A stretch of 7,460 bases of DNA from the NCBI GenBank assembly GCA_036399715.1, contig DASWMO010000334.1, positions 1-7,460 on the forward strand, in the 5' to 3' direction. A program made the translations under genes and the position numbers. The DNA comes from DASVSE01 sp036399715 (GTDB lineage: Bacteria > Bacteroidota > Rhodothermia > Rhodothermales > Rubricoccaceae). Shown one piece after another: positions 1-6,701 of this stretch (within the stretch, counting starts at the first letter, position 1; every line of letters begins with the position of its first letter). The notes below the pieces were generated by a model, which worked only from the letters and a program-made list of their open reading frames with translations, was not told the origin of the DNA and searched no databases.

Positions 1-1052
1 CCGTCGGGCATGACCACGCTGGCCGCGCTCCGGAACGAGGGGGACGAGAGGTCCGATAGGCCGTCCACGACGGTCCACGCCGCCCCGTCCCAGTGCGAGA
101 TCGGCCCGCCGAACCCGTAGATGTCGTCGGTGTCGAGGACCGCGAAGGAGCCGACGGGCGGGGCGGAGACCTCGGTCCACGCCGCGCCGTCCCAGTGGGC
201 GACGAACCCACCGCCAGTGAGGTAGGCCCCCGCGATCCAGACGTCGCCCGGGCCCGTCGTCTCGACGTCGTAGAGCTCGATGGGAAGGTCGTTGAACGGG
301 GTTGGGACGACGGTCCAGCCAGAGCCGCTCCACCGCGCGACGAGGGGGTGGAATGCCCCGATGACGTCGCGCGAGATGCCCACGGTCCACACGTTGTCCG
401 GCGACGAGCCGTGGACGGCCGCCATCTCGTTCAGCCGGTTCCCGACGACCGGGACGAGGTAAGGCGTCCACGTGCCCCCGGTGCGGAGGGCGGTGTACCC
501 CCGCGTGAGGGGCCCAGGGGCCCCCTCGGACTTGAACCCGACGGCCCACACGGCGTCGGGGCCGACGGCGTACACGTCGAAGAGGGCGGCCTGCCCGTTC
601 GTTGGGGCCGGGAGCGGGGGCGCTCCCTGGTCCTGCCAGGTGTTCCCGTTCCAGTGAAGCAGGTAAGGTTCGGCCGCGCCGAAGAGGGACTTGATGCCGA
701 CAGCCCAGGCGTCGTCCAAGGTGAGAGCCTCGACGGACCAGAGGTAGGCCCCGTAGCCGGCCGGGCGTGGCGGGTCGGGCATCTGGGCCCACGCCGCGCC
801 GTCCCAGTGGAGGATCAGCGGGGTCTGCACAGGCTGGGAACCCGACCCGGAGTCGAAGTCGCCGACGGCCCAGGCGTCGCGGGTGCCCACGCCGTCGATT
901 CCCCGGAGGACGTTAGAGCGGGGGCTCGGGTTTGGCGTCGCCATCCGCTCGAAGTCGGAGGGCGTCTGTGCCGCGAGCGCGGGCGCGTAGGCCGCCGCGA
1001 GGGCGACGAGGAGCCGGACGAGCGGGGAGAGGGGAGAAGCGAAGAGTCTCAT
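1..1052 (-). CDS. Secreted repeat protein, probable beta-propeller (3' end beyond left edge)
   Basis: The frame is open from ATG at 1052 to the left edge, giving 350 complete codons and no stop, so the gene is partial. Residues 1-28 form a signal peptide: basic start MRLF, a hydrophobic Leu/Val/Ala core, and a likely cut near A-L-A-A-Q. After a linker come six repeats 40-55 residues apart. Each has a D-x-W-x-V-G strand (59-64, 114-119, 167-172, 220-225, 270-275, and a degenerate D-I-Y-G-F-G at 310-315) and a partner H-W-D/N-G-x-x-W strand (82-88, 133-139, 240-246, 286-292, 320-326; degenerate at 189-195). Such tryptophan-rich paired motifs occur in secreted proteins predicted to fold as beta-propellers; that fold is my inference, and substrate or partner is unknown. 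Bacteroidota proteins of this type often end in a type IX sorting domain, which would lie outside the window. No Shine-Dalgarno precedes the start. Confidence 0.85.
   Translation of the reverse strand, partial: MRLFASPLSPLVRLLVALAAAYAPALAAQTPSDFERMATPNPSPRSNVLRGIDGVGTRDAWAVGDFDSGSGSQPVQTPLILHWDGAAWAQMPDPPRPAGYGAYLWSVEALTLDDAWAVGIKSLFGAAEPYLLHWNGNTWQDQGAPPLPAPTNGQAALFDVYAVGPDAVWAVGFKSEGAPGPLTRGYTALRTGGTWTPYLVPVVGNRLNEMAAVHGSSPDNVWTVGISRDVIGAFHPLVARWSGSGWTVVPTPFNDLPIELYDVETTGPGDVWIAGAYLTGGGFVAHWDGAAWTEVSAPPVGSFAVLDTDDIYGFGGPISHWDGAAWTVVDGLSDLSSPSFRSAASVVMPD
72..809 (-). repeat. Three near-identical 24-bp copies inside the repeat protein gene
   Basis: A 24-base unit with core GCCGCGCCGTCCCAGTG (plus-strand sense) occurs at 72-95, 174-197 and 786-809. 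The copy at 72-95 differs from that at 174-197 by one base, and the copy at 786-809 differs by one or two. Each encodes the H-W-D-G-A-A-W part of a propeller repeat. Identity at DNA level, where other repeats use different codons, suggests recent duplication or gene conversion between blades. Confidence 0.7.
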
Positions 1053-1749
1053 GGGAATGAGCTGAGAAAGGAAGCGAAATGCTCAGGGAAGGAGTTGACT
1101 TTCGAGCGCCGTGCTAAGTGATGTCTGACAAACGCTGTGCCACGCCTTGGAGGTGGGATGCGCTACTTAGAGGGCACTGAGCCACTCGGTTGAGGAGTCT
1201 GGGACGGTGGCTGTGCAAAGGGTGCGGTTCATGTGCATCCCATGCGCACCGAAGGGCGAACGAGAGGCCTTTGACCGCCTTGATGTCGGATGAGGCCACG
1301 ACGTAATCGACGACACTAGGGTGGACTTGCTGGTTGGGTCTCGGCGTACCGAGTGGGCCCGCCGTGAACACGTTGAATACGACGTCGAGGGCAGCCGCAT
1401 GGGCGGTGATGAAGCGGACGCGCGGCTCGGGTGGGTCCAGGCTCGCCGATGAGAGGGCTAAGCCGTGGGCGGCCATGGAGAGAAAGCTAGGTGGCTCTGC
1501 CCGCACGGTCCCGTTCGTGTCACGAGCAGCGACTCAGGGTGATGAACGGGTACTGGTCGCCCTCAACCGCGACCGGTCCCTGTTGGCGGCTTCGGTGCAC
1601 CCTGCCTGTAGCCCCCATTCGGGCGGTTCGCCGCGTCCGGGCCTGTACCCTACATCCTGGCCTTCTAGTGGGCACGTTAGATTCGAGACGGCCTGACCAA
1701 AGCGGTTTTAGACGTCCACGCTCCCGGGTACCTAGCCCCTCCGAATCCC
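1053..1749. other. Long divergent intergenic region (about 700 bp)
   Basis: This stretch separates two divergent genes, so it should carry a promoter for each; I cannot pick out convincing promoter boxes for either. It is visibly less GC-rich than the flanking genes and has stops scattered in most frames. No tRNA-like cloverleaf, rRNA segment or tandem repeat was found. The only coding suspicion is a minus-strand frame at 1114-1506, listed separately. Confidence 0.6.
1114..1506 (-). pseudogene. Possible small gene or decayed gene remnant, unrecognised
   Basis: A 130-codon frame starts at a GTG (1506) and ends in TAG at 1114. Codons from about 1450 to 1240 use mostly G/C third bases, as real genes here do, whereas the ends of the frame do not. 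The central part contains S-V-V-D-Y-V-V-A-S-S-D followed about 20 residues later by W-D-A-H-E-P-H. That spacing loosely recalls the C-terminal part of endonuclease/exonuclease/phosphatase folds (S-x-I-D-Y-x-x-x-S then an H), but this is a weak pattern match with no GDFN-type motif visible. A second minus-strand frame just upstream (about 1618-1520, containing P-V-A-V-E-G-D-Q-Y-P-F-I-T-L) ends at a stop in a different phase, which would fit a frameshifted remnant. It may equally be chance in GC-rich DNA. Confidence 0.22.
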
Positions 1750-3018
1750 ATGAGCCATACGAACATGGTCCTCGCGCCCCTCGGCGTGCTCTTCTTGCTC
1801 GCGTTCGGAACCGGCGAGCCTCGTGCTCAGCAGGCGGCTACGTCCGACAGCCTCTTCCGGGCTACCATCGCGGCGAGTCGGCACACCCTCGCCCTCGACC
1901 GCGGGCGGCTCACCGGCCCCGGTGCCGAATTCCTCCTCGGGGAGGGAGCCCGGGCCCGGTTCTTCATGGTTGGCGAGGAGCACGGGGTCGCGGACGTCCC
2001 CGAGTTCACGGCCGCCGCGTTGCGGGCTCTCCGTGAGCATGGGTACGACCGGCTCGTCGTCGAGACGAGCCCGACCACATCGGCCGCGCTCGACCGGGCC
2101 GCCCGGGGCGGGCGGGACTCCCTCTCGGCCCTGTTCGCCCGGTTTCCCCTCGCCGTCCCGTTCTACGACCTGCACGAGGAGGCTGACCTCCTCGTTGGTG
2201 CCGTCGAGGAGGCTGGCTCGGCCCCCGTCATCTGGGGGGTCGACTACGAGTTCGTCTTCGGGGCCGCCCTCGCGCTCACCGAACTCGAGCGGGCGGCTCC
2301 GACGGCCGAGGCCCGCGCGCTCGCCGGCCGGTACCGAGAGCAGGCCGAGGCCGGGCAGCGCGCGTTCTCTGGGGCGGACCCGGGCCCCCTCTTTTTCGTC
2401 CAGGCGGGGCCGGGCGACTTCGCCGCGCTCCGGGCCGTCTTCGCTGCAGACCCCGGGGCGGTAGCCCTCGTCGATGGTCTGGAGGCGAGCGCTGAGGCCT
2501 GGCGGCTCCAGTTTGCGGGCGAGAACTACCGCTCGAACGAGGCGCGGACTGCCCTGCTTCGGGCCAACTTCGCGGAGGCGTACGGCCGCGCCTTCGGGGA
2601 CCCGGGGGCCGGCCACAAGGCGGTCCTGAAGTTTGGGGCGAACCACCTCTTCCGCGGACACACGCCCGTCCACGTCCTCGACCTCGGGACGACGGCCTCG
2701 GTGCTCGCGGAGGCCGAGGGTGACCACACGTTCAACGTGATGGCCGTGGCCGGGCGGGGCTCAGAGCAAACGTACTTCGACCCGACGAGCCCCGGAACGA
2801 GACCGACCGAGATGGCTGCGTGGATGCTCCCGCTCTACGACGCGGCCGACCCGGAGCGGTGGACGGTCTTCGACCTCCGTCCGCTCCGTCCGCTCCTCCA
2901 CGCCGGGAGGATCGAGGTGGCCCCCGAGCTCGAGCGGCTCATCTGGGGGTACGACGCGTTCCTCATCCTCTCGGGGAGCCGACCGGCCGGGTTCGGCCCG
3001 CGCTCCGGCCCAGAGTAG
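1750..3018 (+). CDS. Exported EreA/ChaN/Tiki-superfamily-like protein
   Basis: The 422-residue product begins with a signal peptide: hydrophobic core at residues 7-20, likely cut at R-A-Q-Q near 25-28. It is therefore periplasmic or secreted. The mature part has the hallmarks of the erythromycin-esterase/ChaN/TraB-Tiki fold: F-F-M-V-G-E-E-H-G at 71-79 (the Glu-Glu-His after the first strand), V-V-E-T-S at 103-107, I-W-G-V-D-Y-E-F at 161-168, R-S-N-E-A-R at 261-266 at the place of the conserved R-x(4)-R helix, and K-F-G-A-N-H at 294-299 with a late His. In relatives these Glu/His residues form a hydrolytic or metal/haem-binding site. EreA itself opens macrolide lactones, but membership of the fold does not show that activity and I do not claim resistance. 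ATG at 1765 (residue 6) is an alternative start that keeps the signal peptide. The gene stands alone, with long gaps on both sides. Confidence 0.75.
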   Translation: MSHTNMVLAPLGVLFLLAFGTGEPRAQQAATSDSLFRATIAASRHTLALDRGRLTGPGAEFLLGEGARARFFMVGEEHGVADVPEFTAAALRALREHGYDRLVVETSPTTSAALDRAARGGRDSLSALFARFPLAVPFYDLHEEADLLVGAVEEAGSAPVIWGVDYEFVFGAALALTELERAAPTAEARALAGRYREQAEAGQRAFSGADPGPLFFVQAGPGDFAALRAVFAADPGAVALVDGLEASAEAWRLQFAGENYRSNEARTALLRANFAEAYGRAFGDPGAGHKAVLKFGANHLFRGHTPVHVLDLGTTASVLAEAEGDHTFNVMAVAGRGSEQTYFDPTSPGTRPTEMAAWMLPLYDAADPERWTVFDLRPLRPLLHAGRIEVAPELERLIWGYDAFLILSGSRPAGFGPRSGPE

Positions 3019-3144
3019 GCCGACCGAGCACGTGTTAGCGACGGCCCCCATCCACGAGGGCCCCCCTGCCGTGACAGCCTCACGTAGAAGGGCACAGGCT
3101 TGGGTGCTGCGGTTCCGGGCTCTTGCGGCCGTCACCTCGTCTAG

Positions 3145-3156
3145 CCGAGCGCTCGG
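3145..3156. repeat. 12-bp perfect palindrome CCGAGCGCTCGG
   Basis: The self-complementary dodecamer has no loop, so a dimeric-protein binding site is more plausible than a hairpin. It lies about 220 bases upstream of the GrpB-family start. GC-rich palindromes of this size can arise by chance, and no second copy was seen in the window. Confidence 0.3.
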
Positions 3157-3243
3157 AGGCCCCCGTCGGTCTTGTTCGCGAGCGCGCGGCCCACGGGTCC
3201 CGCCTGGGGCGATCGTGGCCTGGGGGCCCATCCGTGCCAGGCC

Positions 3244-3263
3244 CCGAACGGCCCTCCGTTCGG
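3244..3263. repeat. Perfect 8-bp inverted repeat, hairpin with CCCT loop
   Basis: CCGAACGG at 3244-3251 pairs perfectly with CCGTTCGG at 3256-3263 across a four-base loop. It could end transcription from the upstream EreA-like gene, 226 bases away, or act as a regulatory hairpin before the GrpB-family gene. No T-run follows on the plus strand, so a classical intrinsic terminator is not supported. Confidence 0.4.
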
Positions 3264-3378
3264 ACTGACCACTCTGTGCTCTGGATGCAAGCCGGCACCG
3301 TGTCCTCCTCGGGGTCAGCGTCTACTTTCGCCCCACCGCAGCACTGCGCCTCGACCGGCCGCTGAGTAGCCATCTGTC

Positions 3379-3936
3379 ATGCAGCAGGGAACAGCCCCTC
3401 CTTTCAGATTCGAGGTCGTCCCGTATGACCCGCTCTGGCCGCAGGCGTTCGAACGAGCCTCCGTCGAGGTCGCCGCGGCGCTGGGGATCAACGTGCTCGC
3501 GGTCCACCACATCGGCAGCACGTCGGTCCCCGGGATGCACGCCAAGCCCGTCATCGACCTGCTCGCCGTCGTCGCCGACGTGGCCGGCGTGGACGAGCGG
3601 GCGGGCGCAATGGGACGGCTGGGGTACGAGGCGATGGGGGAGTTCGGGATCGAGGGGCGCCGCTACTTCCGCCGCAACAGCCCGACGGGCCGACGGACGC
3701 ATCAGCTCCACGCCTACGCTGAGTCCTCGCCGCACGTCCGCCGGCACCTCGCGTTCCGGGACTTCCTGCGCGCTCATCCGGCGCTCGCCGGGGAGTACGG
3801 CGCGCTGAAGCGGGAGTTGGCGGCGGCCCACCCCCACAACGCCGCGGCGTACGTGGCCGGGAAGGACGCGTTCGTCAAGGAGGCGGAGGGGCGAGCGCTC
3901 GCGTGGGCGACCGCGTCCGGCGGCCGTACGGTCTAG
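3379..3936 (+). CDS. GrpB family protein (UPF0157)
   Basis: The 185-residue cytoplasmic protein matches the GrpB/UPF0157 family along its whole length. The diagnostic signature H-H-I-G-S-T-S-V-P-G-M at 43-53 is followed by K-P-V-I-D-L-L at 56-62, the G-S plus D pattern typical of nucleotidyltransferase-fold proteins. Then come G-R-R-Y-F at 93-97, T-H-Q-L-H at 107-111, and the helical block L-A-F-R-D-F-L-R-A-H-P at 124-134 with E-Y-x-x-L-K just after. Usual family length is about 170-190 residues, so this copy is complete. The family is placed in the nucleotidyltransferase superfamily, and some members are fused to CoaE (dephospho-CoA kinase). The reaction and substrate of stand-alone members are unknown. 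No Shine-Dalgarno is visible before the ATG. The gene converges on the serine hydrolase gene with only 38 bases between stops. Confidence 0.93.
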   Translation: MQQGTAPPFRFEVVPYDPLWPQAFERASVEVAAALGINVLAVHHIGSTSVPGMHAKPVIDLLAVVADVAGVDERAGAMGRLGYEAMGEFGIEGRRYFRRNSPTGRRTHQLHAYAESSPHVRRHLAFRDFLRAHPALAGEYGALKRELAAAHPHNAAAYVAGKDAFVKEAEGRALAWATASGGRTV

Positions 3937-3974
3937 CGACCGGGGAGCGCCTTTCCGTGCGGGCTCTCCACCCG

Positions 3975-5369
3975 CTACCCGTCTCCCCGCTCAGCGCGGG
4001 TGATCCCGCCGTTCTGGTGGACGACGAGAGCCTCAACGGTACCGGCAGCGTCGTGAACGAACTCGATGATCACGTTGGGAGCGCTCCGGGCGAAGAACCG
4101 GGTCGCTGACTGCGGGAGGAGTTCCTCGCGGCTCTGCTCCGGCGGGTGAATGAACAGTCGGTCACCATCGCGGGTGACCTCTACCTCGCCTGCCGGGGCA
4201 ATCTGGTAGAGACCCACATAGTCGTCGTAGACGTCTGTGTCGATGTCGGCCACTACAGGCGCCACGTACGGCTCCCACGTCCCGCCCCAAACGCTGCGCA
4301 CAAGTTGGCGGTAGAGATTCTGACTGTAAGGACTGGCGTCGTTCGTGGCCCATAGGATGACCACTTCTTCGTCTAAGTAGCGACGGACGTCGGCGAAGAA
4401 CGCGGCGTTGCCTCCGTCGTGGGCGGCGAGGCGCGTCCCGCGTGCAGTGGTAAAGAGCGTCCAGCCGTAGCCGTAGAAAGACGAACTGTCGGCGTTCTCA
4501 GGAACGTGCGGCGTGAACATGAGGGCCTGCGACGCTGACGAAAGGACATTGCCCCGCATCAGCGCCCGGTCCCAGCGGTAAAGGTCGGCGAGGGGGGCTA
4601 TGAGTCCACCATTGGCCCGGAGGTGCCAGTACGGGCCATCGTCCGCCCACGGTTTCTCCGTCGGGCGCCCCCACTGCTCGCCGTCCTTGTATCCCACCGC
4701 GACGTCAGCCTCGGCCCAGCCAGGGAGCACGTAGCCGGTCTTCTCCATCCCGGCCGGGAGGAGGACGTGCTCGCGGAGGTAGGTCTCGTATCCCAGGCCG
4801 GAGACGCGCTCGACGATTGCGCCGAGGAGCGTGTATCCGACGTTGGAGTAGCGGTACCTCGTGCCCGGCACCCACGCCAAGTCTGAGGCCATCGCGAGCC
4901 GGACGACGGAGTCGCGCGGCGCTACTTCGTAGTCGCCCCCGAGGGCGTCGAGGAGGCCCGCCGAGTGCGTGAGGAGGTGGTGAACGGTGATTTCGCGTTT
5001 GTCCTCCGGCACGTCGCTAAAGAACCGCGTGATCGGGTCGTCAACGGAGAGGAGGCCCTCTTCCTGAAGACGAAGGATGGCAGCAGCCGTAAACGGCTTC
5101 GTGACCGAGCCAATGTCGAAGGCGGTTTCCGGAGTAACGGGGACGCCATGCTCGCGGTCGGCGAGGCCGTAGCCCTGATGGAGGAGAACCGTGTCGCCGT
5201 GGGCGAGGAGAACAGCGCCGGAGAACCCGGCCGCGGCGGCGTCCCGGAGATGGGCATCGAGTCGCTCCGCCAGCGGACCACGGATTACGGGCCGCATGAG
5301 GTCGCTCGCAGGTTGTGCGAGGGCAACTTGAGTAGCGAGAAGGAGGAGTGTGGGGATAAACCTTCGCAT
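3975..5369 (-). CDS. Secreted serine hydrolase, beta-lactamase/DD-peptidase family (PF00144) with DUF3471-like tail
   Basis: I start at the ATG at 5369 (464 residues) because it opens directly into a signal peptide, MRRFIPTLLLLATQVALAQ; an in-frame ATG at 5417 adds 16 polar residues that would bury it. The catalytic set of the class C beta-lactamase/penicillin-recognising fold is intact: S-V-T-K at 88-91 (nucleophile Ser88, Lys91), Y-S-N at 174-176, and H-D-G-G at 317-320 in place of K-T-G. Other family landmarks are L-L-T-H-S-A-G-L, E-T-Y-L-R-E, P-A-G-M-x-x-T and D-L-Y-R-W (262-266). From about residue 380 to the end is a beta-rich domain (Y-x-G-x-Y, then R-D-G-D-R-L) resembling DUF3471/lipocalin-like tails in this family. 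Members hydrolyse peptides, esters or beta-lactams; the substrate cannot be read from sequence. It acts in the periplasm or outside. It follows its paralogue (5470-6516) by 100 bases and may share its transcript. Confidence 0.93.
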   Translation of the reverse strand: MRRFIPTLLLLATQVALAQPASDLMRPVIRGPLAERLDAHLRDAAAAGFSGAVLLAHGDTVLLHQGYGLADREHGVPVTPETAFDIGSVTKPFTAAAILRLQEEGLLSVDDPITRFFSDVPEDKREITVHHLLTHSAGLLDALGGDYEVAPRDSVVRLAMASDLAWVPGTRYRYSNVGYTLLGAIVERVSGLGYETYLREHVLLPAGMEKTGYVLPGWAEADVAVGYKDGEQWGRPTEKPWADDGPYWHLRANGGLIAPLADLYRWDRALMRGNVLSSASQALMFTPHVPENADSSSFYGYGWTLFTTARGTRLAAHDGGNAAFFADVRRYLDEEVVILWATNDASPYSQNLYRQLVRSVWGGTWEPYVAPVVADIDTDVYDDYVGLYQIAPAGEVEVTRDGDRLFIHPPEQSREELLPQSATRFFARSAPNVIIEFVHDAAGTVEALVVHQNGGITRAERGDG

Positions 5370-5469
5370 GAGGGGGCGACACCGGCCGCGCTGATGTGAA
5401 AGGGTGGGCATCGGCACCGAGGGCGTCGAGGCTAGGCGCGGTCGGTCGAGAGCGGGACGGGCGGGCGCT

Positions 5470-6516
5470 TCAGCGTGGGAAGAGCATCCGAAGGACCCCG
5501 CGTAGGGTCTCCTGCGCCTCGTCCTCTGTCGCGTTCGAGAGCGCGATCACGACCACATCCTCGTCGATGTACTGGTACATCCCGGCGTAATGGCCCAACC
5601 CGGACTCCGCCCCGCCGTGTGAGACGAGTGTGGTACCCCGCGGGGTGCGCGTCACCTGCCACCCGTACCCGTAGGCACCCCCACCGGGCTTCTCCACCTG
5701 TGGAGCGAACGCCTCCTGGCGTGTGCTCTCTGCCAGCACGGTGTCTGCAAGCAGCGCGAGGTGCCAGCGGTAGAGGTCGCCGGCTGTGCTGCTGAGACCT
5801 GTCGCACCACGGAACCCCCAATTCGGTGCGGTCGATGTGGCCCGGCCTGCCGCAGCCAGCACAGCGCTCGGGTTCGGTTCTCCCCAAAACCCTGTGTTCA
5901 CCATCCCCGCTGGACGGAGGACCGCCTCGCGGAGATACGTTTCAAACGGCTCTTCTGAGGCTACCTCGACGATGGCGGCGAGGAGGTTGTACGCGTCGCC
6001 GGTGTACCCGTAGCCTGCACCGGGGGCGCGCTCGAGTGGGCGGGCGAGAATTGCCTGGACGGCCCCGTCGCGGTCGGTTATACCGTCGGCAGCATAGTGC
6101 TCGCCGAGTCCCGCCGTGTGGGTAAGAAGTTGACGGACCGTGATCGCCCGCTTGTCAGCGGGGATGTCATCGAGAAACCGCGTGATCGGGTCCGAGAGCG
6201 AGAGGCGTCCTTCGTCGCGGAGGCGGAGGACAGCCGCCGCAGTGAGCGTTTTGCTCACCGACCCGATCCAGAACGCAGTCTCGGGCGTGAGCGCCCGGTC
6301 GCGACTGTAAGCTCTGTGAAAGACGACCTCGCCATTTTGAGCGACGAGGACGACGCCGGAGTACCCATCAGCGACGCGGCCTCGGAGGTAGCCGTCGAGC
6401 CGGGCAGGGAGGTCGGCCGGGGGACCCGTGATAGGGACTGCGTCTGGAGGGGCCGGGAGTGTACCGCACCCGACGAGAAGAGCGAGCGGGAGGAGACAAA
6501 GACGACCGACCGACAT
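5470..6516 (-). CDS. Lipoprotein serine hydrolase, beta-lactamase family (PF00144), variant YTG motif
   Basis: The ATG at 6516 (348 residues) is preferred because it opens into a lipoprotein signal, MSVGRLCLLPLALLVGC, with lipobox L-V-G-C and lipidated Cys17. A GTG at 6582 would add 22 polar residues. The nucleophile motif S-V-S-K is at 86-89 and the third motif S-H-G-G has His300. The second motif, normally Y-x-N, reads Y-T-G-D (Tyr171, Gly173), so the usual Asn is absent. Strong similarity to the neighbouring paralogue covers T-P-E-T-A-F-x-I-G-S-V-x-K, D-P-I-T-R-F, L-L-T-H-x-A-G-L, E-T-Y-L-R-E-x-V-L-x-P-A-G-M and D-L-Y-R-W. Unlike the paralogue it stops after the catalytic domain and is a few residues shorter before the first motif. 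It is likely a membrane-anchored envelope hydrolase of unknown substrate; tandem duplication followed by divergence is the simplest origin. Confidence 0.92.
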   Translation of the reverse strand: MSVGRLCLLPLALLVGCGTLPAPPDAVPITGPPADLPARLDGYLRGRVADGYSGVVLVAQNGEVVFHRAYSRDRALTPETAFWIGSVSKTLTAAAVLRLRDEGRLSLSDPITRFLDDIPADKRAITVRQLLTHTAGLGEHYAADGITDRDGAVQAILARPLERAPGAGYGYTGDAYNLLAAIVEVASEEPFETYLREAVLRPAGMVNTGFWGEPNPSAVLAAAGRATSTAPNWGFRGATGLSSTAGDLYRWHLALLADTVLAESTRQEAFAPQVEKPGGGAYGYGWQVTRTPRGTTLVSHGGAESGLGHYAGMYQYIDEDVVVIALSNATEDEAQETLRGVLRMLFPR

Positions 6517-6582
6517 AGGCAGTGTGGCAGGATGGTCCCTGTTCACGCGCGAGCCGATGAGAACGTTACACCGTCTCCACAC

Positions 6583-6624
6583 TTATCTGGGGCCGATACG
6601 CAGCGGTGCTTCATCGGTCGGCAT
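6583..6624 (-). CDS. Possible leader peptide (13 residues) upstream of the lipoprotein hydrolase
   Basis: ATG at 6624 encodes MPTDEAPLRIGPR and stops at TAA (6585-6583), 66 bases before the chosen hydrolase start and in the same frame. It is preceded by GAGGAGG with good spacing, the best ribosome-binding site in the window; the main genes show none. The frame contains no run of one amino acid that would point to attenuation. It may be a translated upstream frame, or chance. Confidence 0.25.
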   Translation of the reverse strand: MPTDEAPLRIGPR

Positions 6625-6642
6625 GGCCACCTCCTCTATGAG

Positions 6643-6699
6643 TTTCGCAGACGAGGTGGAGTGCGAAATCCAGTTGCGCAGATTAGCCGGAGTGCGAAA
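6643..6699. repeat. TGCGAAA boxes: one inverted and two direct copies
   Basis: TTTCGCA at 6643-6649 faces TGCGAAA at 6662-6668, and a second TGCGAAA lies at 6693-6699. The two direct copies sit in a longer match, GGAGTGCGAAA followed by CCAG, and are 31 bases apart, about three helical turns. The arrangement lies upstream of the hydrolase pair and suits a repressor or activator site. No regulator gene is present in the window to pair with it. Confidence 0.4.
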
Positions 6700-6701
6700 C
6701 C

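Larger units (their letters stand above)
3019..3378. other. Intergenic region of 360 bp without a convincing gene
   Basis: Short overlapping frames exist in several phases, but none has codon use like the neighbouring genes or a recognisable motif. The stretch must hold the 3' end of the upstream transcript and the promoter of the GrpB gene. Two perfect inverted repeats, listed separately, are the only structure I see. No T-rich tract marks a standard intrinsic terminator. Confidence 0.6.

Noticed and set aside
93..1121. 342-codon plus-strand open frame
   Set aside because: It lies opposite the secreted repeat protein, which has a signal peptide and regular repeats. The plus-strand product is low-complexity Arg/Gly/Val/Pro sequence typical of an antisense shadow in GC-rich DNA.
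1149..1193. GGAGGTGGG followed by ATG and an 11-codon frame
   Set aside because: The spacing is only about four bases and the peptide ends at once. Nothing downstream would be controlled by it.
1580..1660. GGTTCGCC context considered as a tRNA T-arm
   Set aside because: No matching acceptor stem, anticodon arm or D-arm could be folded around it on either strand.
1491..2036. 181-codon plus-strand frame overlapping the start of the EreA-like gene
   Set aside because: It is Arg/Pro/Ser-rich with no motif and conflicts with the well-supported gene beginning at 1750.
1732..2727. 331-codon minus-strand open frame opposite the EreA-like gene
   Set aside because: Its product is rich in Arg, Glu, Gly and Pro without domain motifs, while the plus strand has a signal peptide and the conserved Glu/His motifs.
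3322..3837. 171-codon minus-strand frame opposite the GrpB gene
   Set aside because: The plus strand carries the full GrpB signature; the antisense product has no recognisable features.
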